Assembly: GCA_002350725.1 (NCBI GenBank)
Contig: DEFJ01000009.1
Span: forward strand, 1 to 35,995
Direction of reading: 5' to 3'
Source: Cyanobacteria bacterium UBA2855
GTDB lineage: Bacteria; Cyanobacteriota; Vampirovibrionia; Gastranaerophilales; Gastranaerophilaceae
DNA length: 35,995 nt
Position numbers and translations under genes: made by a program. Position 1 is the first letter of the stretch. Every line of letters starts with the position of its first letter. Under the pieces are notes generated by a model. That model had not been told where the DNA came from. It did no database searches and saw only the letters and a program-made list of their open reading frames with translations. This document shows positions 7,152 to 16,406 of this stretch, in pieces.

Positions 7152-9164
7152 ATGAAAAAGACAACAAAAAGTACAAAACTAATTAAGGCAATATTGGGAT
7201 TAGGGACTCTCGTAGCATTTGTATTGCCATCGTCTATTGCTCCTGCATATTCATATGATTCAAGTATTGTTCCAGCCGGTATTCAGTCCGAAGCAAAAAT
7301 GGAAGGCGGCTTGAACTACAGACATGCGGATGAAGACTTGAAATACAGACATTATCTGCAAAACGTCAATGAAACATATCAAAACTATATGGACTACGGA
7401 CGTGGCGGTGACCCTCGTAACAATAATGATGTATTAAACGGTTATACCAGCGGATTGCAAGGCGGTGTTCAGGGCTTTGATGACCAAAGCGTGTTTGTAA
7501 ACACCGTAACCGTTTCTCCGTCTGAAATTTTAGACAGGTCAGAAGTAAATAATATCGTACAACCGTTAATCGGAAAGGATGTTAGAATTTCTGACATAAA
7601 AGCTGCTATTGAACAGATAAATGCTTTATACGCAAATAAAGGTTTCGTTACAGCAAGAGCATTTTTACCTGAACAATCTGTTGAAAACGGCAATATCAAG
7701 ATTGATTTAGTTGAAAGTAAAGTCGGTAATGTAACAGTAAATAATAATAAATGGACAAGCAGCAACTTTATTAAGAAAAGAATTAACCCTAAGGAAGGCG
7801 AACTCTTTGATATCGTTGAATTAGAAAAAGATATCATGGACTTCAATCGTTATAATGAAGGGGTTAATCTTACAGCAAACTTAAAGGCTGGAGAAAGAGA
7901 AGGAACAACTGATGTTGAGCTTACTGCTCATGAAAACTTCCCGTTCCACTTGACAGCTATGATGGATAATGCAGGTCGTTATACTACCGGTCGTATCAGA
8001 GGTGGTGCAATGATTTCTGCGGATAGCTTATTCCATCAAAGAGATAAGTTGAGTTTAGGTACATACTTCTCAGGAGGTTCAGCAAGTCCGTTTGCAGATT
8101 ATAATATTCCTGTAAACAGCAAAGACGGTCGTGTTGGCTTTATGTTCAGTTCAACATTATCTAAAATCAAATGGGGACCTTACAAACCATTTGACTTAAA
8201 ATCAAGAGCGTATACATATTCACTTTACTATACTCAACCATTGATTAGAAAACCTGGATTTGAGTTAAAGAGTTATGCGGCATTAAACTACAAACGTGCT
8301 CGTACAACTTGGGATCCATACGGTATCTTTGGTCATGATGTAAAACTTGGTGGTGTTGATAATGTTACAAGCGTTGACTTGGCATTAAATATGAGAAAAG
8401 ATACCAGATATGGTATTTGGTATTTGAACCAAGGTGTTGGATATGCAATTCCAATATTTGATAAATCTTCAAATTACTTCAAAATATTCGGTGGTGCAGT
8501 TAGGTTACACGATTTCTCACACGGTATTATCGGTCAGTTAAGAGGTAATTATCAGATTATTCCTAATAACAAGCACATCCCATATATTGACCAGTTCCAA
8601 GCCGGTGGTATGGCAACGGTTAGAGGTTATGCAGAAGGTTCTATGATTGGTAAGAACGGATTCTTCACAAGTGCAGAATTAATGTTCCCTCTAATGCCAA
8701 GACAAATTACAAGTCCTAGAAGTGGTGAAAAAATTCCGTTCATCGGAAGATTTGTCAAAGGTGCTGTATTTGCTGACTTTGGTGGTATATTCCCTCAGGT
8801 TGATGAATATCAATATGGCGTTGGCGGCGGTTCAGGTCACCAAGGTTCATACTTTATGGCATCAGTTGGTATGGGTTTAAGAGTTCAGCTACCTGGTGAC
8901 TTGACAGGTCGTTTATATTGGGGCTTCCCATTAATTAACAGTACTTACTTTAATCAAGATAGAAAAGTTGGTAGATTTCACTTTGAGTTGACAATGGAAC
9001 CAAACTTCGACGCTTTATTAAGACGTCGTGTTGTTGAGGCAAAACCGGCACCGGCAAAACCGGCTCCCGCTCAACCGCAACCTGCTCCTGCTCAACCAGT
9101 TAATAATTACGATGATATCCGTCACTACGATTACTATAATGACGGTGGTGGAGGCTCACTCTAA
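7152..9164 (+). CDS. TpsB/Omp85-family outer-membrane transporter (ShlB/FhaC-like)
   Basis: 670 residues. A signal peptide (about 1-34, ending near APAYS) leads to an extended region. A POTRA domain follows at about 115-195 (QINALYANKGFVTARAFLP is typical of POTRA_2/ShlB), then a second POTRA-like segment. The 16-strand-type barrel starts around 260 and contains the diagnostic VRGY motif at 490-493. Family role: two-partner secretion of large exoproteins, or Omp85-type membrane insertion. The barrel seems to end near FHFELTM (about 608-614). A proline/alanine-rich tail of about 50 residues follows, ending in a Tyr/Asp/Gly-rich stretch; most barrels of this family end at the last strand. No TpsA exoprotein gene is adjacent. 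The neighbour on the other side is the OmpH-like chaperone. Confidence 0.82.
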   Translation: MKKTTKSTKLIKAILGLGTLVAFVLPSSIAPAYSYDSSIVPAGIQSEAKMEGGLNYRHADEDLKYRHYLQNVNETYQNYMDYGRGGDPRNNNDVLNGYTSGLQGGVQGFDDQSVFVNTVTVSPSEILDRSEVNNIVQPLIGKDVRISDIKAAIEQINALYANKGFVTARAFLPEQSVENGNIKIDLVESKVGNVTVNNNKWTSSNFIKKRINPKEGELFDIVELEKDIMDFNRYNEGVNLTANLKAGEREGTTDVELTAHENFPFHLTAMMDNAGRYTTGRIRGGAMISADSLFHQRDKLSLGTYFSGGSASPFADYNIPVNSKDGRVGFMFSSTLSKIKWGPYKPFDLKSRAYTYSLYYTQPLIRKPGFELKSYAALNYKRARTTWDPYGIFGHDVKLGGVDNVTSVDLALNMRKDTRYGIWYLNQGVGYAIPIFDKSSNYFKIFGGAVRLHDFSHGIIGQLRGNYQIIPNNKHIPYIDQFQAGGMATVRGYAEGSMIGKNGFFTSAELMFPLMPRQITSPRSGEKIPFIGRFVKGAVFADFGGIFPQVDEYQYGVGGGSGHQGSYFMASVGMGLRVQLPGDLTGRLYWGFPLINSTYFNQDRKVGRFHFELTMEPNFDALLRRRVVEAKPAPAKPAPAQPQPAPAQPVNNYDDIRHYDYYNDGGGGSL

Positions 9165-9171
9165 TGTATTT

Positions 9172-9202
9172 AAAAAAGTCCCGAGAAATCGGGGCTTTTT
9201 TG
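9172..9202 (+). terminator. Intrinsic terminator after barrel gene
   Basis: GTCCCGA-GAAA-TCGGGGC hairpin with an upstream A-run and a downstream T-run, eight bases after the TAA of the barrel gene. The GAAA tetraloop and T-tract are textbook. Confidence 0.88.
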
Positions 9203-9312
9203 TTATAAAAGTAAATTTTTTTTAATATTTTGAATAAAAATAGCAAAATGCCACCTTTATGTATTTATAATATAACGTTATATAAACAGGGATTTTAGAA
9301 AGGTTATATTTA

Positions 9313-11181
9313 ATGAGGATTTTACCGTTATATAGTTATAGCAGTCATACTGATATTTTATTTCATAAGAATTCAAATAAAAATATGTCAAAAGAGAATA
9401 GCTACAGTTCTATTAAAAAATTAAGTTCAAATTATTATACTCCGACATTTACGTCCAATAAGCATCATCACCATTTAAATTTGAGTGAGGCAGAGCTAAG
9501 AGAAAGACTTTTACCTGACAGATTTGTACCGATTACGCTTATAGACAAAAATTCATCTGCATATAAAAATCTTGCTCAAGGAGATAAAGATGCACTCAAA
9601 TATTTAATAAATGCAGCTCAGTACATTGAACCTGTTGCGTACAAGCTCGATAACCCAAACAATATTTCATTTGAAAAATATTTATTGAGTGAGATAAATA
9701 AGGGAAACAATCAGGCTTATATGACTTATAGACTTTTTAACGGACAAAAGGGAATAATAGGAAAAGATACTCAAAGCGACATTGTTGTGTTGGAAAAGCA
9801 TGCAAAACAATTACCAGGCAAAGGGTTTTATCCCGAAGATTTGTCTGTTGAAGAGTTTCATGAAATATTAAAAAATATGTTGAACAATGGTGAAGCTGAT
9901 GAAGTCAAGAAGATATTAAATCTTCGCTCAATTGTTGTACGTGAGGGAAATAAGTTAAAAGCAATTGATTATACAGAAGCTTTTAAAAAGGAATTTCGTC
10001 GGATTGCACTAAATTTGGAACGGGCAGCAAAAAGCTCTACAAATCCTCAATTTGCAGAATATTTAACAAATCAAGCTGCAGCACTTAAGGTTAATGATCC
10101 TATGCTCGATTGTAAAGCCGATAAATTGTGGGCAAAAATGCAGGATACACCGCTGGAATTTACAATAGGCAGGGAGTGCTATACTGACGAAATGACCCCT
10201 TCTGTTATGCGAAACCCTGAACTGGTTGAACTTTTAAATAAGCATGGTATAAAAGCTTATGCAAAAGATAATTTGGGTATAAGAGTCGGAATTGTTGATA
10301 AAGAAGGGACAAAATTTTTATCAGAAATTAAGCATTATTTACCGTATATGGCATCTAAAATGCCATTGAACAACATGTACGAACAGCATATAAATTCGGC
10401 AATAAAAAGTGATGCGGCGATGGTTGATGTCGATCTTGCATATGTATCAGGACATTTTGCAGAATACAGAGGCGGTATAACTATTGCATCAAATCTTCCA
10501 AATGAAGATAAACTTGCAGTACAGACAGGTGGAGGAAGAAGAACCGTTTATCATAAGCAAATGCGTGATGCTAAATTTGCAGGAGAGGCTCTTAACAGAC
10601 GATTAAATTTACTATTGAATCCTGAACAACATAAATATTTTAGTAACTCAGGTATTCATAATTTTACAATTTTACACGAAAATGTTCATACTTTAGGACC
10701 AAAATTAAATCTTGAGAGATTAGGAACATATAAAAATAAAATTGAAGAGTTTAAAGCCGATACCGGTGCCTTTGTTATGTTTGATGAGCTTCGTAAAAAA
10801 GGTTTTTACACCGAGCAACAGGTAAGAGAAGGTGTAATTTCTTATATTACCGGATATGTTCCAAAAGGTCATGATACAACAAGTGCCCATAGAATTTGCG
10901 ATATAATGCAATTCAATAAGTTTTTGGCAAATGGCGGCATTGAGGTTTCTGAAAAAGGAGTTATGACAATAAATGTTCAAAAGGTATTGCAGGGTGCCAG
11001 AGAAATGTTGACAGACGCTATAAAGATACAACTTAGCGGAGATGCTAATGTTGCCAAAGAATATATAGAACGTAATACGAAATGGAGTGAATCTTTAGAG
11101 CTGTTATCGCAGAATTTAAGAGCTGCAGATAGAAAGCTTAACAGTTATATTATTTCTCCGCTAATAAAAACAATTAAATAG
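9313..11181 (+). CDS. M49-like (dipeptidyl-peptidase III family) metallopeptidase with N-terminal tag
   Basis: 622 residues. The zinc site is readable: HENVH at 455-459 (LHENVHTLGP) and EEFKAD at 478-483. These are the counterparts of the family motifs HExxGH and EExRAD/E, with ligand spacing close to the shorter bacterial dipeptidyl peptidase III enzymes. The upstream segment FTIGRECYTDEM resembles the family's conserved strand before the active site. Here the first motif is the pentapeptide HExxH rather than the usual hexapeptide, a variant known in some bacterial M49 enzymes. Predicted role: cleavage of dipeptides from peptide N-termini. The first 50 residues are low-complexity and carry the lineage-type tag (MRI ... 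TFTS, Phe46) followed by four histidines. There is no signal peptide. A small tagged protein follows 17 bases downstream and is probably co-transcribed. Confidence 0.65.
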   Translation: MRILPLYSYSSHTDILFHKNSNKNMSKENSYSSIKKLSSNYYTPTFTSNKHHHHLNLSEAELRERLLPDRFVPITLIDKNSSAYKNLAQGDKDALKYLINAAQYIEPVAYKLDNPNNISFEKYLLSEINKGNNQAYMTYRLFNGQKGIIGKDTQSDIVVLEKHAKQLPGKGFYPEDLSVEEFHEILKNMLNNGEADEVKKILNLRSIVVREGNKLKAIDYTEAFKKEFRRIALNLERAAKSSTNPQFAEYLTNQAAALKVNDPMLDCKADKLWAKMQDTPLEFTIGRECYTDEMTPSVMRNPELVELLNKHGIKAYAKDNLGIRVGIVDKEGTKFLSEIKHYLPYMASKMPLNNMYEQHINSAIKSDAAMVDVDLAYVSGHFAEYRGGITIASNLPNEDKLAVQTGGGRRTVYHKQMRDAKFAGEALNRRLNLLLNPEQHKYFSNSGIHNFTILHENVHTLGPKLNLERLGTYKNKIEEFKADTGAFVMFDELRKKGFYTEQQVREGVISYITGYVPKGHDTTSAHRICDIMQFNKFLANGGIEVSEKGVMTINVQKVLQGAREMLTDAIKIQLSGDANVAKEYIERNTKWSESLELLSQNLRAADRKLNSYIISPLIKTIK

Positions 11182-11198
11182 GAAGCGAGTAAAATTTG

Positions 11199-11729
11199 AT
11201 GAAAATAACTTGTATAAATTATAATTATCCCCAAAATTTTTGCGGGCATTGGGAAAATTATCATGTTTCGAATAAATCAGGATATATGAATATAAATAAA
11301 AGAATTTATGTTCCCGACAGGAGGGAATCTGATGCTGAAATTGCCAGAGCATGGAAAAATGAAACAGGGTTATTTCCATCTGATTGGGTAAAAAAGAACA
11401 ACCCTTATAATCAGTCGAAAAAAGATATTCAATACGAAATACAAGGCTACCCATATATGCCTATCGATATATTGCATGCTTCTGTCAAACTAAAGTGGCA
11501 AAGTTCTAAATCAAATTTGGAACGATTGGATTTGTATACAGAATCCGCAAAACTATATGCCCAAGAAAGGGATTTACCTTCAGTAGCTATAACAAAATCG
11601 AATATTATCGAAGAGTTAGGTGAACTTAAAGACCCAAAGGAACGTCTTGCAGGTGAATACATGGTAAATAATTATGTACCTGAATTTGGTACAAAAATTA
11701 TAAAGGCATTATTTGAAAATAAAAATTAA
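11199..11729 (+). CDS. Tagged hypothetical protein (176 aa)
   Basis: The start is the ATG at 11199 (a TTG one codon earlier is less likely). A ribosome site AGGAAG lies about 12 bases upstream. The protein opens MKITCINYNYPQNFCGHW, carrying the N-terminal Phe-x-Gly tag (Phe14) seen on other proteins in this window. The body is mixed helical, without a recognised domain; residues about 95-165 look like a helical repeat (SAKLYAQERDLPS, then KDPKERLAGEYM). It follows the M49-like peptidase by 17 bases, which suggests joint expression. Function unknown. Confidence 0.6.
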   Translation: MKITCINYNYPQNFCGHWENYHVSNKSGYMNINKRIYVPDRRESDAEIARAWKNETGLFPSDWVKKNNPYNQSKKDIQYEIQGYPYMPIDILHASVKLKWQSSKSNLERLDLYTESAKLYAQERDLPSVAITKSNIIEELGELKDPKERLAGEYMVNNYVPEFGTKIIKALFENKN

Positions 11730-11732
11730 TCA

Positions 11733-12698
11733 TTACAATATGCATGCGAGAACCATGAGAATTATTGTCCCGATTTGCATAGCCGTTGCCAGATTTTGTG
11801 AAAATCTGTTAGAGTCGTATTTTCCCGCTGATTTCTCTGCGCGATAAGCACTGGATACTCTGTCCAACCTTGTTTGGGCATCATCAGATGAAAATTCCGT
11901 ACCAAACATTGATTTTTCAATCCTTGCGAGCCTAGTTTCCATAGATTCATTTGGGAACGAAGCTTTAAATAACCCCTTTTCAACAGAGGACAAGGATGTC
12001 TTTCGAGGCTTTGAGGTTCTAAAACCTCCGGATGTCATCGGAGTAGTATTATAAGAACGTTCAAACATACTATCCATATCCTTATAGGTGTCATAGTCAA
12101 AACCAGTTGATGGCATAATTTTGTTTAAATGGTAGTCTTTGGGTGCCGGTGTATCATCAAAAAACACATTTGAATCTGCAAGTCTGTTTTCTTCGGGAAC
12201 ATTTGGCTTTAACTCTGCACGAAGCCGGTCAACACGAGTGCTTAAATCATCATTATAGGTCTTTTTGAATGTTTTTTGTTCAAGCTTTGATAGTCTTGTT
12301 TTTATATCATCTTTTTTATTTATAGCCTTAAAAACTTCCTGTTCTAAGGCATCAACTACCGGATAGCTCACATCCGGTGTTTCTTTAAGATCTTCTTCTA
12401 AATATTCAGGATATTCAGCAAAAGTATCCTCCACCGGAGTGATTTCTTGACCAATCATATCTGCTGATATATCTTTGTTCAGTTTGGAAATTCGTTCATT
12501 TTCAGATTTTTGAGAGATTTTTCCATAAACAGATTGCTCTATTCTATCCAGACGCTTTGCATTATTTTCATCGCTGTATTGATATCCAAATAGCGATTTT
12601 TCAATTTTGTCCAACATAGCTTGATTGGACATAACCGCATCTGCGTTATTAATACCAAATATTGACGAAACTAAAATTAGTAATAAAAATTTCTTCAT
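11733..12698 (-). CDS. Exported, membrane-anchored protein with LxRIExxxFG repeats
   Basis: 321 residues: a signal peptide (about 1-21, ending NNADA), then a repeated ~25-residue motif of the form Lxx(I/L)Exx(L/V)(F/Y)G ... YSDENNxxRLDRIE. Clear copies open the mature protein (DKIEKSLFG, DRIEQSVYG). A middle pair follows (EQEVFK, EQKTFKK), then a C-terminal pair (EKGLFK, ARIEKSMFG, RLDRVSS). A C-terminal hydrophobic segment (MQIGTIILMVLACIL) could anchor it. I associate this repeat with cyanobacterial and Melainabacteria hypothetical proteins; its function is not established to my knowledge. Convergent with the preceding gene, only three bases apart, so the transcripts may overlap. Confidence 0.6.
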   Translation of the reverse strand: MKKFLLLILVSSIFGINNADAVMSNQAMLDKIEKSLFGYQYSDENNAKRLDRIEQSVYGKISQKSENERISKLNKDISADMIGQEITPVEDTFAEYPEYLEEDLKETPDVSYPVVDALEQEVFKAINKKDDIKTRLSKLEQKTFKKTYNDDLSTRVDRLRAELKPNVPEENRLADSNVFFDDTPAPKDYHLNKIMPSTGFDYDTYKDMDSMFERSYNTTPMTSGGFRTSKPRKTSLSSVEKGLFKASFPNESMETRLARIEKSMFGTEFSSDDAQTRLDRVSSAYRAEKSAGKYDSNRFSQNLATAMQIGTIILMVLACIL

Positions 12699-12931
12699 AG
12701 TAACAACTCCTTGAACTCAGGATAAATACACTTTTAAAATATTTCTATTATTCAAAATTCTTATTTTTTACGGGATAAAAATAAGCAGAAACTACTAAGT
12801 AAAAATATTTAGGTTTTAAAAATTTACTACTTTCGCATAACAATAATGATTATTTAAATTTAATGTAAATATTCATTAATTATTGGCAAATAAAATTCTT
12901 GTGGTATTTAATATAATTGTAAGGAGCATAT

Positions 12932-13327
12932 ATGCGCGTAGAATTTAATCAGAAAAGTCCGCATTTTGGAACATATTTAGGTGTAAGAATGCAGGAAAAA
13001 GTTCTTCTTGCAAAACAGAGAAATATGTTTTCTTCTGAGCAGTTAAAAAATCTTGAGAGAATAGAGAATGATGGATTGGATGCTGTTTTAGAAATAGTTA
13101 ATAAATTCAAAATATTACGCAAAAAAGATAAAGGGATCTTGTTGAGTAATGAGTGCTTAACAATAGGCGACGGGCATAATCATACTGCAATTTCCGATAT
13201 GAATGAAATAATTGTCGCTACACCTGATAAGAAAAAATCATACTTTCATATGCATAAATTTGTAAAGATGTTTAATGACGATTTTAAATTACCGGAAAAA
13301 ATACAAGAAGGGTTTAAAAATCTATAG
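12932..13327 (+). CDS. Tagged hypothetical protein (131 aa)
   Basis: Opens MRVEFNQKSPHFGTYLG, with the N-terminal Phe-Gly tag at Phe12. It is preceded by AAGGAG six bases from the ATG. No signal peptide and no recognised domain. The central part (LSNECLTIGDGHNHTAISD, then TPDKKKSYFHMHKF) is rich in His and Asp, which could bind metal, but this is speculation. A -10-like TATAAT lies at about 12911. Confidence 0.55.
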   Translation: MRVEFNQKSPHFGTYLGVRMQEKVLLAKQRNMFSSEQLKNLERIENDGLDAVLEIVNKFKILRKKDKGILLSNECLTIGDGHNHTAISDMNEIIVATPDKKKSYFHMHKFVKMFNDDFKLPEKIQEGFKNL

Positions 13328-13493
13328 ATAAGGTTTTATATAAAAAATATTAAAATTAGATAATTTTAAAAAGTCATTTTTGATTTCTGTTATAATCTTA
13401 AAATTTAAAAATATATTAATATATGTATTTTGCAAAAGTACTTTAGATTTATTCCGTAATATATTTTGCTATAAAAAGCGGAAAGGATTTTGT

Positions 13494-13655
13494 ATGGCAA
13501 GAATTATCGAAGGTCAGAGAAGAATTATTAAAATGAGTGTCGACGATGTTTTATCTATCGTAAGAAATTACCAACAAGTTACTAAAAAAGCCTGCTGTTA
13601 CGAACACATAAGAGAATTGGTAGAAAAAGCGAATTTTTATATTCCGGAGGATTAA
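13494..13655 (+). CDS. Small hypothetical protein (53 aa)
   Basis: The ATG at 13494 follows GGAAAGG at a suitable distance; a longer reading upstream is AT-rich leader without protein character. The product (MARIIEGQRRIIKMSVDDV...) is basic at the start and contains a helical segment with two adjacent cysteines (KKACCYEH). No known domain. Small size and a good ribosome site make it a plausible real gene. Confidence 0.5.
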   Translation: MARIIEGQRRIIKMSVDDVLSIVRNYQQVTKKACCYEHIRELVEKANFYIPED

Positions 13656-13745
13656 AATTAAAATATATTACAAATAATACTGCTATTAACAAAAAAATTA
13701 TTTTAGCACTTTTAAAACTTTTATATAATGAAGTAATATTATTAT

Positions 13746-14453
13746 ATGAAAGTTGATAACTATATTCACAATCTGAATACAACGAGAATATGTTTTACGG
13801 GTAATCCGTAAAACAGAATTATACTGCAACAATAGAGCATTCAACGGCTATAGCTGTTGACAATATTAAATATTATTCAGAAAAATATCTATCAATATTA
13901 AAGAGATTGGAAGATAAGGAAATTGAAGCGCTAGGCGTGCAAAAAGGCTTTAAATCTTTAAAAGAAGGGATTACTTTTTCACTTGGAAATCAGTATTGCA
14001 CATGACTATTCCTGAAAGAAACGTATTCATAATAATTTAACATTCTTTGTCGAAAACTTTAAAAAAGTTATACCGAGCCCTTTTGAAAAAACACGTTTTA
14101 AGAAAATAAATGATATAGATTATGCCGCGTACCAAGGAAAACCCGTCAAGGTATATCTTACCGACATAACTCCGGATATAAAATCCGTATACATAAAATA
14201 TAGCGATATAAAAGGCGAAAAAGCCGTACAAATTTTAGTACATGACAAAGGAAAAGTAGAAGAAACATACAGTATAATCGGAAATAAAATGCTTAAAATT
14301 AAAGCAATACATTTCAATTCAAGACCTCATTTTGACAGAGAAACATATTATTATTCCCAAAACGAAATTTCACAATCAGGGTTAGAAAAACTTTTAAAAG
14401 TTATAGACAGACATTTGAATAAAGTTCTTACCAATATAGGAAATAACAGTTAA
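13746..14453 (+). pseudogene. Frameshifted gene for an N-terminally tagged protein
   Basis: Three readable segments make one protein. The first, from the ATG at 13746, carries the tag (MKVDNYIHN ... CFTGNP, Phe17) and hits TAA at 13809. The second continues in the next frame from 13808 (VKQNYTATIEHST...) to TGA at 14003-14005. The third returns to the first frame by about 14043 (FFVENFKKVIPSPFEKTRF...) and ends TAA 14451-14453. Codon use and amino-acid composition look coding in all three, so two compensating frameshifts broke a gene of roughly 235 residues. A homopolymer sequencing or assembly error is an alternative. No known domain. The apparent minus-strand frames at 14037-14317 are shadows. 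Confidence 0.65.
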
Positions 14454-14464
14454 AAAAGTTTATA

Positions 14465-15391
14465 CTATACGTTACCAGTAGAACTGTTTCTATCGTCTTC
14501 CAACTGTTTTATATCTTGAGCCGACGCATCTTCTCCGTACGCATTATTTATTGATTGAACATCAATTTCAACATTTACATCAGCATCAACTATTTCTATG
14601 TCGGACTTAGGAACTTCTCGGGTCTTTCCATCTTCCATTTTTACATTTACTGTACCGCTTAAGAAATTTAACGATGAAACTTTCCCTAAACCTTCCGATG
14701 TCATAACAGAAGCACCAATAGGGGGCATACCCTTTGCCGCATCTATATAGTTTTCATATTCATAAGTTAAGCAACACAATAATCTCCCACAAGTCCCGGA
14801 AATTTTCCCCGGCGCAATAGGCATACCTTGATCTTTTGCTAATTTTACATTTATTGTTGCAAATTTCCTCATAAATGAAGAACAACAAAACGGTCTGCCG
14901 CAAATTCCAACACCATCTACGAGTGAGGTCTCGTCCCTGACCCCGATATGACGTAAATCAATACGCACCCTTGTAAACACCTGTGTTAAATCTTTTAATA
15001 AAGCTCTAAAATCAACTCTTTCCGGTGCTGTATAATAGAATGTAATTTTCCTTCTGTCAAAAGTTATTCTGCATTGAACTAAATTCATTACAAGATTATG
15101 CTGTTCAATAAGAGCTTTACATTTAAAGAATGATTCTACTTCCTCTTTTTTAATATCATCTAAAGTCTGAATATCCCTTTGTGAAAGAGTTCTAAGCACC
15201 GGCAAAGGTTCGGGTTTAGTTTTTGCCTGTTCCCAAATTTTGGAAATTTCTTCATTTACAATTTCTACCTTAACTGCTTCCTCTCCTTTTTCAGTACGAA
15301 CAAGAACCAATTGTCCTTCTTCTAAATTTAGAGTATCCGGCACTTTTAGCGGATAAAATGTATTTTTTATGTATTTTGTTGCATATTTCAT
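14465..15391 (-). CDS. ricT: PSP1-domain protein, RicT/YaaT-like
   Basis: 308 residues. The conserved PSP1 core carries a cysteine cluster: GICGRPFCCSSFMRKF then GTCGRLLCCLTYEYE. This is the pattern of RicT (YaaT), which in Bacillus joins RicA and RicF, holds Fe-S clusters and influences RNA processing through RNase Y. The RNA-related role here is by family analogy; RicA and RicF are not visible nearby. An N-terminal beta domain (LEEGQLVLVRTEKGEE) precedes the core. A divergent acidic C-terminal tail rich in Asp and Asn is not conserved in the family. The ATG shares its A with the gpsA stop codon (TAATG), so translation is coupled. It is the last gene of the minus-strand run from 18969. Confidence 0.82.
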   Translation of the reverse strand: MKYATKYIKNTFYPLKVPDTLNLEEGQLVLVRTEKGEEAVKVEIVNEEISKIWEQAKTKPEPLPVLRTLSQRDIQTLDDIKKEEVESFFKCKALIEQHNLVMNLVQCRITFDRRKITFYYTAPERVDFRALLKDLTQVFTRVRIDLRHIGVRDETSLVDGVGICGRPFCCSSFMRKFATINVKLAKDQGMPIAPGKISGTCGRLLCCLTYEYENYIDAAKGMPPIGASVMTSEGLGKVSSLNFLSGTVNVKMEDGKTREVPKSDIEIVDADVNVEIDVQSINNAYGEDASAQDIKQLEDDRNSSTGNV

Positions 15392-16392
15392 TAAATATAT
15401 CTTTCTTCTTCTTTAAGTTTTCTATTCATAAGTTTATTCAACAATTCCTGAGGAGTTATATCAGTATAAACAGCTTCATAAATTGCATTTGACACAGGAA
15501 CCTCAATATTGAGTTTTTTTGCCAGTTCACATATTGCACGAGATGTTTTTACCCCCTCTGCAACAGAACCCAACTCTTTTAATATACCATCAATTTTTTT
15601 CCCTTTACCCAACATAGCTCCAACCGTATAATTCCTTGACATCGGGCTTGAGCAAGTTGCAATTAAATCTCCCATGCCGGAAAGTCCGTATAAGGTTGAT
15701 GGATTTGCTCCAAGTTTGACACTGACACGAACAATCTCTGCCATTCCACGTGTCAATAATGTTCCTGCACAGTTGTCTCCTAAACCCATTTCATGAGCAA
15801 ATCCTGACGCTATTGCGATTACATTTTTCAAGCTACCGCCCAATTCAACACCTATCACATCACTATTCGTGTAAAGTCTGAACTTACCCGGAACTGAGCA
15901 GGTTTTTTGGACAAATTCTGCAGCCGTCATATCAGTACTTGCTGCACACGCCGCCGTAGGTTTGCCTGCAAGGACTTCTTTTGCCAACGTCGGACCTGAT
16001 AAAATTACAAGTTTTTGATTAGGTAATACTTCTTTTATAACTTCGGACATTCTCATTAATGAAGGTAATTCAATTCCTTTTGAAGCATTTACAAGAATTT
16101 GTTCGGGCTTTATACCCGCATCTTTTAATTTTTCACAAACATCCCTGGTACCGCTTGTTGCAATAACAGAAAGTATAATATCCGCACCTGAAATTGCCTC
16201 TTTAAGATTATCTGTTACGACAACCTTATCCTGCAATTGGACTTCGAGAGGTTTTAAAGTGTGTTTATTTACCTTTAAATCTTCTGAGATATCGCAAGTT
16301 CTACCCCAAATAGTCACCTCTTCAAAATTGTTTGATAGCAGCCAAGCAAGTGTTAATCCCCAACATCCTGCACCTAATACTGTTAATTTCAT
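15391..16392 (-). CDS. gpsA: Glycerol-3-phosphate dehydrogenase [NAD(P)+]
   Basis: 333 residues, normal length. The N-terminal Rossmann motif is GAGCWGLTLAWLL; family segments follow (ILVNASKGIEL, ILSGPTLAKEVLAGKPTAA, then GGSLKNVIAIASGFAHEMGLGDN with the catalytic Lys, and LSGMGDLIATCSSPMSRN). The enzyme reduces dihydroxyacetone phosphate to sn-glycerol 3-phosphate for phospholipid synthesis in the cytoplasm. It lies 14 bases after murQ and overlaps the ricT-like gene by one base, so all three are probably one transcript. AGGAGAG precedes the start. Confidence 0.95.
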   Translation of the reverse strand: MKLTVLGAGCWGLTLAWLLSNNFEEVTIWGRTCDISEDLKVNKHTLKPLEVQLQDKVVVTDNLKEAISGADIILSVIATSGTRDVCEKLKDAGIKPEQILVNASKGIELPSLMRMSEVIKEVLPNQKLVILSGPTLAKEVLAGKPTAACAASTDMTAAEFVQKTCSVPGKFRLYTNSDVIGVELGGSLKNVIAIASGFAHEMGLGDNCAGTLLTRGMAEIVRVSVKLGANPSTLYGLSGMGDLIATCSSPMSRNYTVGAMLGKGKKIDGILKELGSVAEGVKTSRAICELAKKLNIEVPVSNAIYEAVYTDITPQELLNKLMNRKLKEEERYI

Positions 16393-16406
16393 TAATCATC
16401 TCTCCT

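Noticed and set aside
10720..11031. Minus-strand frame within the M49-like gene
   Set aside because: Shadow of the plus-strand gene, whose frame has the HENVH and EEFKAD motifs.
14037..14317. Two minus-strand frames over the pseudogene
   Set aside because: Hydrophobic shadows of the plus-strand coding segments; no ribosome site.
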